Position numbers and translations under genes: made by a program
The notes under the pieces: model-generated
The model's input: only the letters and a program-made list of their open reading frames with translations
Databases searched by the model: none
Told to the model about the DNA's origin: nothing
Shown: piece by piece, positions 49,231 to 61,763 of the stretch
How positions within the stretch are numbered: the first letter of the stretch is position 1
Layout of the letters: each line of letters begins with the position of its first letter
Origin: Metallyticus violacea
Lineage: Eukaryota > Arthropoda > Insecta > Mantodea > Metallyticidae
Assembly (NCBI GenBank): GCA_030762175.1
Contig: CM060846.1
Coordinates: forward strand, 239,682,012-239,746,011
DNA: 64,000 nucleotides
Direction: 5' to 3'

Positions 49231-49645
49231 AAATGCTGTTAATTTGCAAAAAAATCGAATTAGAAACAAAATTTTTCACATTGGAAAAAACACTCACTTA
49301 TACTACATAAATAAAACATGTATATTCTTACCTTATAAAACACGTATGTACCTGCAAAAATATATTTATTACATAGATAAAATAATTATGTACTTGCTGA
49401 ATAAAACGCATGTGTTTCTTGAAATATAAAGGAGTAGAAATATAATATATCCCACAGCACGGGCTAAAAATGACAAAAACTGGAGGGGAAAAAAAGGAGA
49501 GGGACACTTAGCCCCCTGTCGGACTACAGTGTGATGTCATTTAAACGCACGCCTCGCTATTTGCAAAGGGAAATTAAAGGGAATTTCACTACTAGGAGGA
49601 ATGCAACATAACGTCTATATATTTTCCCTGAAACAATATATAACA

Positions 49646-49893
49646 CCCAAGATCGCGGATTCGATCCCGGCCAGGAACGATGGATTTTTTTCGAGCGTAA
49701 AAACATTAAGTATGACTTCCTTCGGAAGGGAAGTAAAGCGGTGGGTCCCGTGTCGTACATTTACGGCACGAAAAAAAACCTCAAGTCTGAAAGAAGAGGC
49801 CTCTGAGCAAAATTTGTCGGCCGTTTCACGCCCTGAATAGAATGGGACGCTGGTGACTTGAGATGTTAAAGAGCGTCCATAAATAAATCAATA
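49646..49893 (+). repeat. SINE-A copy, 5'-truncated, inside the foldback right arm
   Basis: Begins within the head at aacacccaagatcgcggatt and runs to cataaataaatcaataaaa. It interrupts arm sequence (cctgaaacaatatat before, ctggaacaatatg after) that is continuous in the left arm, so it came after the arms formed. Confidence 0.9.
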
Positions 49894-50900
49894 AAAAAAT
49901 CTGGAACAATATGAATTACAACCTCAACATCTTTGGTCTGGTGCCGCCTGTACTACAACTACATCGCCTCAAGTCAAAAATAAAATAGTTGCAATGTAAT
50001 GGATAGAGTGCAAATTAAATGAACAGCAAAATTATCTAAATATCTGTGAAAGTAACTAAGCGTGTAAAAAGATATATTCAGAACTATCAATAAGTGTCAG
50101 TGCAGCAGGACGATGGTTCAAATGTAACAATTCGTATCAATGTAAACTCGAAACAATTTCTTCTAAATATAAATGGGTTAACTACCAAATATATGTATTG
50201 TGCATATTATGTACAAATCACATATCCACAATAACGCAAACAAAATTGTTTCAATTATTGATAATAGTTTGGTTTTTTCGGGAGGTAATGCCCCGCGTGA
50301 AGAACAAAGAGAAAATCGTAATCCTACTTAAGATAACCTGCTTTGCATTAAATCGATTCTGATAAAACGTCATAACGTGTTGACATTCCTTGCAGGGCAC
50401 ACGAGACCACAAGTAAACTATAAGTGAGTTGTCGAAGTATATGGGCTTCCCCACCGCTTTTTCCTTTCCTACGTTAACCAACATACTTTTAACGGCAACT
50501 CCACCATTTTAGAAAAAAATATACTAGCACCCCTATAGGAGAAAATTGACGTAACTCCAAACTCTGTAGATCTGTACTAGCACCTATGAGGAGGGAATTT
50601 ATTGACCTGAAAGAAATTGTAATGTGATTATTTAATTGAGTTTTTCAATGTTCCAAGATAATGGAAGTCACTTTATGATTATTAGCAACTTACATTGGTG
50701 TTGTAGTTTTAAAACATTTTTAATGACATTATTCTCGTGTTTGAATTTGGCTTGCTTCCTAGGGCGACGATTTTAGTTTATTCTTACATGTATTGTTTTG
50801 AAAATGTATTGTTAAGGCGGTGATGACTTCATGGAATGCTAGTTGCTAGGTAACAAAAGTGATCAGTGCTGATTGTTTTATAACCAGAAGTGATCCGTTG

Positions 50901-52159
50901 TGATTTACTGGCCGCCAAAGTGTTTATACTACTGACATTCCTGAGGCGTGGATCAACTGTGAAAATGGAGGTTGTTTGCTATACCCACGCAATATAATCT
51001 GACATCAAGAACCGGACCACCATCTTCGGAGACCCCGACGAAAACCCCACCCACAACAACACTTTCAATATAGGCTGTAAAGCAGCGGATTCAAATTCTA
51101 ACACACATGGTAACTTTTTATTTAAGATAATTACACTCAAGTCGTTAGTACATGTGGGTAAAAGACAAATGATCCTTTTTTCTGTGAAGCTTTTAATGCT
51201 CTAACCTTAGTTGTTTATTGCACATTTCAATGAAATCACAAACACAAATAAGTGTTAACATACGTTTTACTGCATAAAAGTAATTATTTGTCACATGACC
51301 CACAAATTTAACTTGAAATGTCGAACTAAAACATTTTCGAAAACATAGAATAAAGACTACGTGTGCTGGTGCGGGGGTTGTAACTCCTGATATTCAGTGT
51401 GATTAGAGATGTGCAAGGGTCAGGCTTGATCTTGAACGGTTCCCCAGTCACAGGCACAATATGTGAAGCAAGTTCTAGCCGCGGTCTTCTTTGTTTTGCT
51501 TGCATTCTGTACAGTAGTGTCATTCAGTCCCGTGCATTGAAGACTTGCATTTTTATTACTGAAGAATAATACAAATCAATGTATAAATTGCAGTTTATTT
51601 TATTGCGGTATAATGTTTTATTTCAATTAATTACGCATACAGTTATTGTGATGAATTTCAAAGTTTTTAAGAAAAGCAGTTATAATGATAACTTCAAGTA
51701 TCATCATGATCATCATGATCATTATTTTTATTATTATTGCTATTATCATCATCATCATCACCACCACATGAAATATTTATGTGTATTCCTCTAAGCAACC
51801 ATTTCATAATTATTACAGGAGTAGAGAGTTACAAGAAAACTTAAAAATATTACATAATATGTGGTTTCTTACCTTGTTAATTTATTTTTTCGCACAGTTC
51901 CATAATGTTCTCAGTTATATTTTAAGAATTACTTATACAATAATTTTACGTTATAAACTTTATATATTATTAATAGCATATTCATTTGTGTTAGGTAGAA
52001 AATTGTAATTAATTCAGTTTCTAATGTGAAATATTTATTATGAATAACATCTATCTTTGTTTCATAATTGTCACATGCAATTAACAAGATCATGTTGAAA
52101 AGTTTGAATTTGTACAGGGGAAAGGGTAACAACACATTGTGGTTTCGGGTTGGTTCAGA
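50901..52159. other. AT-rich intron DNA with a short (CAT/ATC)n stretch
   Basis: A cat/atc-rich microsatellite lies at about 51699-51768. No gene seen. Confidence 0.4.
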
Positions 52160-52826
52160 CAAAGTTTGTTCTTACCGGGCAGTCCAGGCTCTAATGCCTT
52201 AGATTTGAAACGGGCGGGCCTTCGGCCTCGGCGCTGTTATTACGTCATAGGACAGGACTGTTAACTGCGATCCACAGAACCGGGCGCTAAGAACTTACCG
52301 CCGCTTCCCAGCCCATCCATTCCAATGCTCCGTATGCTATAGACGTCATACGGGAGAGAGCCCCCAAATGAGCTGGTCAGATCTCTAGAGGACTACAGTC
52401 TCCCCAAGGACATCATGGCACCCCTTGGTGAAAATTTTTAACACCTCAGGTTACGTTACTTCGCGGAGGGTAGCCGCCCAACTCGAGTACGAGCACGAAA
52501 CACACCTTGGTCCGAACACAACTAGCTTTCATACCTTTGTCTGTTCAATTGCTCTCTGAACCCGTAACCATGCTGAGGACCCCGGTTGACCACCGAGGTT
52601 CAGCAGCATCGGGTGTGGCCAATGCTTGGATGAATGACCGCCAGGAAACGCCACTTGCCTTTGGCACCAACCTGTCACAAACTCTATTCCCGTTTTATTT
52701 TGAATTTCTAAGCCCATCGAGCAGGTAGAATCGCTGGCTTCTTCTATCTGTTGCTCTGGTGTGGTCGACACTTCGATGAAAGGCCACATGCCCTTCCATC
52801 ATGCGTAAGCAAGCAAGCAAGCAAAG
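52160..52826 (+). repeat. SINE with a 5S rRNA-derived segment (SINE3-like)
   Basis: 52572-52652 aligns with the internal-promoter half of eukaryotic 5S rRNA: ccaccgaggttcagcagcat, then cgggtgtggccaatgcttgg, then atgaatgaccgccaggaaac. This covers the box A, intermediate element and box C region of the 5S gene. It is followed by an unrelated GC-rich body and the tail aagcaagcaagcaagcaaag (52807-52826). The left limit is unclear; similar GC-rich DNA begins near 52160. Confidence 0.65.
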
Positions 52827-53058
52827 TAAGTGTCAGGGGTAGCACTTAGCATCCCACTCCGACCCATCAGCTCTCCGACATACCGGACGTATGAGTCAGT
52901 AGACACTGAGAGTAATGGGAGATAGTCACTTGGTAGGTAGGTGCTCCCCAACACCCGAAGCCGAAAATTCACTGGTTCGCTCTGGCAGAGCCTGTTCGTA
53001 GAGAGACGCCTTGTAGCATATCTGCTGGGTTGATCAGAATGTGTGTGTGTGTTTTTTT
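52827..53058. other. no gene seen
   Basis: Spacer of ordinary composition with a short GT run at 53039-53052. Confidence 0.5.
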
Positions 53059-53249
53059 TAATTTGATTTATTTACGGACACTCTTTAACATCTCAGGTCA
53101 TCAGCGTGCCATTCAATTCAGGGCGTGAAACGGCCGACAAACTTTGCTCAGAGGCCTCTTCTTTCAGGCTTGAGGTTCTTTTCCTTGCCGTAAATGTACG
53201 ACACGGGACCCCGGTTTTACTTCCCTTCCGAAGGAAGCCATACTTAGGA
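53059..53249 (-). repeat. SINE-A copy, missing its head
   Basis: From the tail complement (tttgatttatttacggacac) to ggaagccatacttagga, then unrelated sequence: a 5'-truncated insertion. Confidence 0.9.
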
Positions 53250-54710
53250 ATGTGTAACGCACATGGTGCGCGCCTGAATTTCATATCTGCAAATGCAAGG
53301 CTGCCTACTTACTAATCCGAAGGATGAGTTTAAGCACCTTTTATATACACGCGCGTGTGTGTTTACATGAATTATGTAAAGTTTGTTACAATAACATGAG
53401 CGCACCACGATCACAAGTTAGAATGCGAGGCGCTCGTCTTGCTCCGAAGTTAAGTTTTATACCACTTTCTGTATAAAGGTGGATACGAGTACCATTTATC
53501 TTTACATATTTGAACCAACTTTCCGAGACAACACATAATGACAGTATACACACTTCACTTATAATTAGCTAAATACTTTAGTGGCATTTACTTTTGCTTA
53601 ACCAGAATTTTATCCAGGAAATTTAGTAATCGCAGCAGACTGTTAAAGATAAAACTACAACTTTCTTACATATATCGGCACTATATCTGCTTTAAAATTA
53701 ACATATTCACAGTAATGTAATGTATTGATATATGTTCTATGCATATGCTAAATTAGAATACAGTTTACTATACACCTCGCTCACCCCATCACCTCAGGTT
53801 TTATGTGAGCGTCCATAAACAGCCTATTGTGCTCGCCTGTGAAAACTGTATATAGCTATGGGAAATGTCCTGTTTTGTATAACAACTCTGTTTTTCATTT
53901 TAATTATTCTCAAAATGTCGATTTTGCTTGCTAATTGTGTGTGTTTGGGTGTTTTCTTTTTATTTGACTGCACGCATATGTATATAAGTTTATACGTTTA
54001 TGCGGATTAAAAGAGCAAGCTATTCAGAAACTGTCGGATAAAATGCAAAACGACGGTTGATAACAGCGTAACTATTGTGTTTTTATATTTAAAATCGTTA
54101 ATTGTTTTTTATATTTATTAAAAAATTTAGATTCTTGCATTTAACTCTCCAGTTTTACGTACAAAATGAGAAAATTATTCGCTTCACAGTGATAAACATT
54201 GAAAAATGTGCCACGTAGTTTTATATTTTCAGAAACAACTTAGATTTTATTTGAATTAATCTGTTTATTTATACCTTCGGACTGTTGGTTTGATATTGCA
54301 TAGTAATTTGCAATAATACATTTTGTGATGTTGAATTTTATAAACTTAAATATAAATATGCAATGTCATTTTTGAAATGACATTTAATATGACGTACTCT
54401 TATCAAAAATATTCTCTTTGTATAATGCACATTTTCTTGCTTTATTTTAATATTTATTTTATTAAAATTGCGATTTCAGAAATGAAACGTGTATAAAAAT
54501 AACATCCCCGTTTATTGAAATCACTCCTGGTTTGTACACGTTTTAAATTCTGGTGTTTACTTCATAATTCAACATCTGGACAGACAGAGTGCTTGGAGAT
54601 TTTCCTGCACCTGAGCAAATAAAGATGTATTTTATCTGCGAAGGTTCAGCTCACCACAAATATTTCACGACATCCATCTTCTTTAATACAAAACATAATA
54701 GTAATTGAAT
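53250..54710. other. AT-rich intron DNA, no gene seen
   Basis: Nothing recognised. Confidence 0.4.
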
Positions 54711-55125
54711 AGGTGGTAAAACTCGTAAATAAAATACATTTGTCATTGTCAAATTCATTATACAATGATAGAATATAGAAAAGGTGGTAAAATTTATAAA
54801 TAAAATACATTTGTCATTGTCAAATTCATTATAGAATGGTAGAATATAGAATAGGTGGTAAAATTCATAAATAAAATGCATTTGTCATTGCCAAATTCAT
54901 TATACAATGGTAGAATATAGAATAGGTTGTAAAATTCATAAATAAAATACATTTGTCATTGTCAAATTCATTATACAATGGTAGAATATAGAATAGGTGG
55001 TAAAATTCATAAATAAAATGCATTTGTCATTGCCAAATTCATTATACAATGGTAGAATATAGAATAGGTGGTAAAATTCATAAATAAATTTGTTACTACC
55101 CAATTTATGCAATGGTGCAATATTC
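54711..55125. repeat. 71-bp minisatellite, five full units and a degenerate sixth
   Basis: The unit starts aggtggtaaaattcataaat. Starts are at 54711, 54782, 54853, 54924, 54995 and 55066, exactly 71 apart. Units 3 and 5 share atgcatttgtcattgccaaa, while units 2 and 4 share atacatttgtcattgtcaaa, indicating a later duplication of a 142-bp dimer. The array ends about 200 bp before twitchin exon 3. Confidence 0.95.
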
Positions 55126-55327
55126 ACAATCATATAAGGTTAACACTGCTTGTCACATTATGTAAATACTAGAGTTTGTCTAAGTATTTCAACTTCTTTT
55201 CAGCTAATGCTTTTTGTTTGCATTGTCGCTATAGCACACTCAGTGAAAGAATTCTGTTCCTATGATGCTTATTTATTTTAAAAAGTTGAAACATATTAGA
55301 AGCTAATACATTGCATTTCTTTTACAG

Positions 55328-55490
55328 ACAAATTGACGGTATTGCTCCAACCTTTTCTAAAAAGCCCGCTATTCGTCAAGAAGAAGATGGCAAGCGACTG
55401 CTCTTTGAATGTCGGATACAGGCTGATCCTAGGCCAACAGTCAGTTGGTCTCATAATGGAGTTGCAGTCCAGGACTCCATTAGGCATCGA
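55328..55490 (+). CDS. bt: twitchin exon 3: first half of Ig domain 2
   Basis: The acceptor is gcatttcttttacag; the donor GTATGT starts at 55491. The first base completes the last linker codon, followed by 54 full codons (exit phase 0). The peptide begins QIDGIAPTFSKKPAIRQEED and includes GKRLLFECRIQADPRPTVSW with the Ig core Cys and Trp, ending DSIRHR. This is highly conserved with insect twitchin Ig2. The longer open frame starting at 55311 reads through the splice sites and is not the protein. The entry phase (2) requires exactly one 22-nt microexon upstream. Confidence 0.95.
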
Positions 55491-58224
55491 GTATGTATTA
55501 GCCCTTTTTGTAATTGACCTTTGGATTCAGAAAGTTGTCTCCTACTTTCAAACCTAAGACTGCAACACTTTTATTTGGTAGCCTGTTACGAATGAACAAT
55601 ATTCAATTGAAAGTTGAAAGTTGAAGTTATTGGGAACTGGTTTTACTCACTTCACATATTATTTATGCTTTTCTTATTTTACACCCATGGTATTTATTAT
55701 ATTCAGAGTGTTCATTTTCAAGCGAGGGTGAGGGTGTAAATGAGTGTTTTATAATGAAATTTGATAGTCTGTAGCAACTCTATTTTATAAATTTAATTTA
55801 TGATTTCTATTTTAAAAGAATAACATACTAGTATACAATCCTGAACAATTGAATGTGTGAAGTATGGGTCTTAACGTAGAAAATATCTGTAAAATGATGA
55901 TATACCTCCTTTTCACTTTCATATACAGTGTAGCTTGTGTCCATCTAATTACACAAAGAAATTATCAGCCTATTAGTAAATATAAAGTGTTTTTATTTCG
56001 GTTCACGCAAAACTGTTTTTCTTCACCAAGGAAAATATCAATAAAATAACTATAAAATATCTAAAGAGTACTTTGGCAGTCCTATACTAGAGATCTTTAT
56101 TCCAAAAATATGTAAAGACCCCCAAGAGGCTCAGTATAGAAATACACTCTTTCACATTAATTCATATAAGAGTAGGAAATGTGATTATTTCACTAAAAAT
56201 TAAAAATCTTTGTTTTCGCAGGTTTAAAGTGCATTATATGGTATTTAATGCTTTGGGAAGATATTTTTATGTACTCTTAAGTTAAGCCATTAATTGATAT
56301 CAGCTTCAGTGGCCAGACGGGTGTAGGTGGTACAGCTGTAGCTGTCGTTGATTGACTACGCTCCAACAACGTAGAGTATGCCCGTTATTTTGTTGAGTCT
56401 TTACTCAACCTGACTGGAAGAGAATATTCGTTTGAAAATAAATACTGGAGTTACATAATATGCTGTGGGATTTATTTCCACTGTTTATATATTACAATTT
56501 GTGCTTGTCAAGAACCAATTTGTTTATAAGACGACCTTGACTTAAATTTTGAAGTTAATTTTCGATGAAGGTAAGATTATGACCTGATTTGGTGGAAACG
56601 AACTTCCGGCGAGCCGTCGACTAATTAACTCATTAGAATCGCGTCACTTGAAAACAAATATCAATTTTGCGTGACGATGAGCTAACTTAAATTTAGGATT
56701 ATGATCGAGCACCCGTATACCAATAACTCCTCCTAAATAATTTCGAAGCTATTATCAACTAACACGAGCTCTTTTGTGCAATAACCTCGACGTGCCCTTT
56801 ACGCTGTAACTTATTAGATCCTCGATGTGCCCTTTATTCAGTAACTCCAGTAGAATCATCTCCAATTGGGTGAATTACCACTTTATATATTCTTAACAAA
56901 TTTGTGTTCCATGTGGGCTTCCAAAACCAACGAAACTCACAAAAGTAAGTTCATGTACCCCGCAGCACTTCAAAATGTTTAAAATACGAAATTTTTACTG
57001 ACTCACTTTGAACTAAATTACCTAATGTGGCCTGAAATTCTCGTCCAGAAGCGACCAACGTACAAATCGTAGCTCGCACAACTGCAGAAAAGCCATTAAA
57101 AGCACATTTAAACTGCCTTTTCCTTTGTCCTTTTAGTTACATAAGATATTGTGCAAACTAGAACACTTATTCCCAGCTTCCAGAAGCCTACGTTATGGTT
57201 ATATGAAAATTCTTTTTCTAGCATTACGCATTGAAATGTGTGCTCAATATTTACATAATTAATTACACGATTAAATAGTAATAAAGATAAATTAAATAAA
57301 TATATAACAAATATTATCTCAATATAATCATGGGGGCCGTCAATAAATACTGATTCAGCAAAAAAAGTATATGTTCATTCTGGCCTAAGTTCTCGAAAAG
57401 TTGAACTCATTTTCTCCACAACCATTATCGAAATATTTTAAGTTACCTCATATAAAGTCAGTTGGTTTCTAGCTGGTGAGAATACTGAACCGATTCAAGA
57501 AACACTCAATGAATCTACTTTAAGATCATTGTAGGTTAGCTAAAATTGTCTAATGATTACTCAAAATATGTTACTAATATCACATACGTTTTATGGGGCA
57601 TTCAATTGTAGTATTTCTGAAAAAAAAACTCAATTGAGTTTATTAGGAATGCGATTCGCATATTTCTCAGTCAGTGATTGAAAAAATTATCACAAGTAAA
57701 CAGCCTGTCTTATTGTTACCTTTTTTACATGGAGAAGGAAGTTGTTAGCATTTACACATTATAAGCGTGTAATTCCATTCTGAGTTCAAATTTTCTTTTC
57801 ATGCAATTATCAGTTTCACAGGAATATCTTCATCTTTTCTGAAATTTTCATTCTGGAGTTGTGAACTATCTGTAAAATAGTTCAATTGTATGAATTAGAT
57901 GCGAAAAATGACCATTGTATTAATATGATAATACTTATTGGGAAAGCACACTTTTCATTTACATTAGAAACATTAATTAGCTTCCTCTTAATCAACAACA
58001 ATTCAGTAAACTTTATATAACAATACGATTATTTTACGGTAATTATATATGGAAGGAAAGGGCACGTGTATTATAAATTAATAGCAGTCTTTGCTTCTGA
58101 AAATTATTCTAAAGGGAACACAAAACAATTGAGCATTTTTTTTTTTTGCAGTTAATTAACTGACATACAGCGTTTATCGAAAGTCCATTCAATATTACTT
58201 TTAGGATTCAAAATGAAGAAATTT

Positions 58225-58480
58225 AATAGCAAAGCGCAATAAGCCAAGTACTGAAAAGCATTAAAATTACCAAGTGCTTGCATTCAATTTACAATTTAAA
58301 GAGATCTAATGCGAAAGCACAACAAGCAAAGTAATATAAAATACCATTGTTACCTCGTGTTTGTCTTCGATTTACACATTAAAAACATAATGACAACGCA
58401 CAATAAGCAAGGTAATAATAAAAAAATATTAAAGTAATGCATGCTTGCCTTGCATTTGCACATATTAAAAGCTAAAGAAA
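58225..58480. repeat. degenerate ~82-bp tandem repeat, three copies
   Basis: Copies begin near 58228 (agcaaagcgcaataagcc), 58311 (gcgaaagcacaacaagca) and 58392 (gacaacgcacaataagca). Each continues with a tg-cttgc(a/c)tt(c/g)-atttac-like end. Roughly 65-70% alike. Confidence 0.65.
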
Positions 58481-59230
58481 ACCGACGAAGTTAAAGAGAA
58501 TAAAATAAAACACAACTTATAATTCCCTTGACCAGTGGGTGAGGCTTAGGGAAGGAACATTGAACCTATAAATTTTGAATATCCGACCGAAATTTGTCTT
58601 TACACCAAGAAAGTTCTACTCCTTCTCACGCGCATGATGTTTCCACTAATAGAAGGTACCTTACTAATCTGGACCAATCGGGAGAAAGGACACGTGGAGG
58701 TGGTTACCATATGAACAAGGAACAAAGGGAAAACAGGGATTTGTCACTTAGTAACGCATAAGTACGTGTAAAGGCCGCACAAAGTTGCCATTACGAGCTA
58801 GATTGTGTTCGGAATTAGATTTTTAAGTTAATGTTATAATATGATTCACCAGAAGTATATATTTTGCTGGGGTACGTTATATTTACACAACAGCAACTGC
58901 ATCAACTATTTTGAACTTATGCTTTAATGTGAATTTGTAGCCAGCTGATGAAAGGCTGCACATTTCCGAAACTTAACCACTTCCAATACTACGAAAATCC
59001 TAAAAGAGCTATACAGAATGGAAGGTGTTAGAGTACGCTTATTTAAGTGCGTAGGGATTAATTAGAGGTATATGCTTTCTATCACATTTTCTTTATGTTT
59101 CTTATAGTTTTGGTAATTTCAATTATGTTTTAAAACCTAAACTGGCAACGTCGCACAGCATGGGACACGTACCAAGAAATTTGACAAAGGTCGACAGTGT
59201 CTCATTGATCTGCTACCACCTTTAGCAGGG

Positions 59231-60252
59231 TCCTGTTCCACAAAAGTATGGTCTAACGCATTACAAGTCTTTCGACTTGTAGCTTGTAGTTATTAGTAAA
59301 ATTCTGTTCCACAAATGTTTTTGCTGCGCTTGTAGATTACAACTCCATGCTTACAAGTGTACTAGTGCATTTTCGTTGTTCTGCTCCACAAAAATATTAG
59401 TTGGGCACTGGTAAGTTGTATAAATTTCTCTACAATATTGGTAACTTAAAGTACAAGGACAACATTTATTATCTTTTACATGCTTTTGGAAGTCAGTAGA
59501 CCTAAATGTGCTAAATATTAGCGAAAGATGTGATAATGATCAATAGGAATATGCATAAAGAAAGAATAAATTAGTATTTGAGTACAATGATAAAGTTAGG
59601 TTAAGTAGAATTAAAGCACGGCTTACAACTGATAATGGCGTTTACTGTTTCAGACCAGCATCTTAGTTAATATATTTTCAAGGTTCTTGTTATAGTCCAC
59701 GAAAATAATTTATTTAATTCTTCATTCTCTTTTAAAATAATCTCTTTTCCCAGTTTTTTGCTTATTATTTGAAGTGATTGTGAAGCAATATACGCAAATA
59801 AATGAATATAAACGACCAAATGGACTAAAATAAATACCAAGAGTAATCAGGGAGCTCGATTCTTCTCATCTCTCGACGAGTAAATTTGATGCTCCTAAAT
59901 GTAGCCTTATGGAATCGACACGTCGTCTCAAAGTGGATTTTTATGCTTGAATATCCATAAAGGCATAATAAAGTATTTAAATTATCATTCGATCTGAGGA
60001 AAAATGCAAGTCCCATTTCCATAATCCGCTCTGTACTTTAAAATCCATAAGCGGTGGACATGACAACCTAATTCAAGGTATGGCGAGAATGGCAAAGAGC
60101 TATTCCTCCATCTTGCTCTTATATGACGTCACTTGTAACTTTTTAGTTACCTTTTAGGGCTTCTTTAGGGGAACGGAAAGCTACAAGACCATACTTTACA
60201 AGTGTGCTAATACACTTGTATGTATTAGACCATAGTGTGTCACAAGGACACA
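59231..60252. mobile_element. putative non-autonomous DNA element with ~40-bp inverted ends
   Basis: The left end gtcctgttccacaaaagtat then ggtctaacgcattacaagt matches the complement of the right end (gtccttgtgacacactatgg, tctaatacatacaagt). Internally, sub-repeats of 'gttccacaaa' occur at 59232, 59309 and 59388. A short - strand open frame (59825-60022, SIKFTRREMRRIELPDYSW) could be a remnant of a transposase, but the family is not recognised. Confidence 0.5.
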
Positions 60253-61069
60253 CAACTTACTCCCTTGCCACTCACAGTATTTTCTCGCAGCACTTAGCTA
60301 TTTACTCTACCCTTTAACATCGATTTGTGCGAAAACCAGAATCGTGAGTGAAAATTCAATTAGAGAGTGTGTTACTTCCACTCTGAACAACAAAGTAATA
60401 GTCATTCCATTACTCTTGCACGACTTTGCATGGGTGGAAATAGTGTCATGATCAACAGTTAATTTACGACAACACGAACCATTATACAGCAAAACAGTAA
60501 CATACCTTTTTGATTACATACCGCGAGAAACTCTGGCCGCTTCCATTCTAATACGTACGTATTAGTGAAGCGGAAGTATGGTGGACATCGTGCTATGTGC
60601 AACGAATATTTCCCATTTTACTTCATTTTGTTACACAGATCTGTAAACGAGGTGGTAAATTTTACTGAACTCGTAACTCGTGACGCAATTTACAAATCTC
60701 TTGATCAACTTTGGCGTAACTTGTGTACACTCACCACGTGAGTAAGCACTCACTTGTTCTGCTTCATCATAAATGCTATCTAGCATGTGGAATAGTACCT
60801 TTAATACATAGTAATAAGTATAACACATAATAGTGCTAATTTTGTCATAATATCCTACGCGCCACCACCAATATCATGAACCATGTTCAAGTCACGATAA
60901 TAATCAATCATAATTAAACATCATTAGCATTATTGTCATCGTCATCATATAACGTTTGATGCTTTATACCAAATATCGTTAATCTATAATCTATGGAGAG
61001 ATAAAGTAAAATTAAACGCAAGCTTTATATTTATTATTTCTTATATATGTATTTTCTGTTACTTTCCAG

Positions 61070-61211
61070 CTGACGGTTGATAAAGATGGTCATTCCTATT
61101 TTGCTACCCTAGAAATAAAGAACGTCACAGTAGAGGATGCTGGCAAATACAAAGTGAATGCGAAAAATGAACTAGGGGAAAGCAATGCAACTATTAGCCT
61201 CAATTTTGACA
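61070..61211 (+). CDS. bt: twitchin exon 4: second half of Ig domain 2
   Basis: The acceptor is ctgttactttccag; the donor GTAAGT starts at 61212. 47 codons plus one base (exit phase 1): LTVDKDGHSYFATLEIKNVT, then VEDAGKYKVNAKNELGES and NATISLNFD. The DAGKY motif and the NAKNELGESNATISLNF block are hallmarks of twitchin Ig2 in insects. The exit phase is the same as that of exon 1, so the next linker also enters in phase 1. Confidence 0.95.
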
Positions 61212-61763
61212 GTAAGTATTTTATACCTATTGTAGTAAAAGTGGCATTCTTAAGAATACTTAATGTTAAAACTGGATTCCAAGGTGTTAAAATAATATAA
61301 ATGCTCTAAATACTTCAATACGCATTAATCTGGTTATTCATATCTATTTTGCATTGTAAACAAACACTTTAAATATTTTTTCTTATTAATATTCAAATTT
61401 ACAAACGTATGAAATTATTTTAGATTTAAGGGTAGATAATGCAAGTCTGTTGAAATCTGTATGACTCAGTCATTTTCATTTATCCCAATTTTTAACAAAC
61501 TTATAAAATATGACTTTGATCCTGTTTTAAAATTTGTAAAAAAAAAAAATGCATATACTTTGATAAATAAATGGTATCATCCATGATCAATTTAGCTTTT
61601 TCCTTAATAGGATGCTTTCATTCTATATTAATCGTATATTTTTATAGTAAAATGTTGTTTAGAACTAAGAAGAAATATAAAAATGGCGCATATGATTCTT
61701 GGATAAAGCATGCTATTTGTATTTTCATACAGCTAACGAAAGATTATATTTACTGTTTTTCAG

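Larger units (their letters stand above)
45450..50900. mobile_element. foldback-type element with ~1.4-kb inverted repeats
   Basis: Left arm about 45450-47030; right arm about 49290-50900 is its reverse complement. Matching blocks from outside in: actgatcac..cctagcaacta, ttccatga(a)gtcatcgccg, aaactaaaatcgtc, atttccctcctcat, gttaacgtgggaaaggaaaa, agcttatttatggtctcgtg with ccctgcaaggaatgtcaaca (46125-46160 vs 50385-50420), ttgatagttctg, ccattacattgcaactattt, aaatagggaggtgtgcgttt and tattcagcaagtaca. No transposase was found. The loop (47030-49290) carries repeats and two SINE-Bs; a SINE-A lies in the right arm. Exact ends and target duplication were not determined. Confidence 0.82.
55491..61069 (+). 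other. bt: twitchin intron (5.6 kb) within Ig domain 2
   Basis: From GTATGT to the acceptor tgttactttccag. 55500-58220 shows no recognised element. It contains the degenerate tandem repeat and the TIR element listed next; 60260-61060 shows nothing recognised besides an atcat-rich stretch near 60890-60950. Confidence 0.85.

Noticed and set aside
54711..55125. Regular 71-bp repeats as a CRISPR array
   Set aside because: The units are contiguous with no unique spacers and lie in a eukaryotic intron: a minisatellite.
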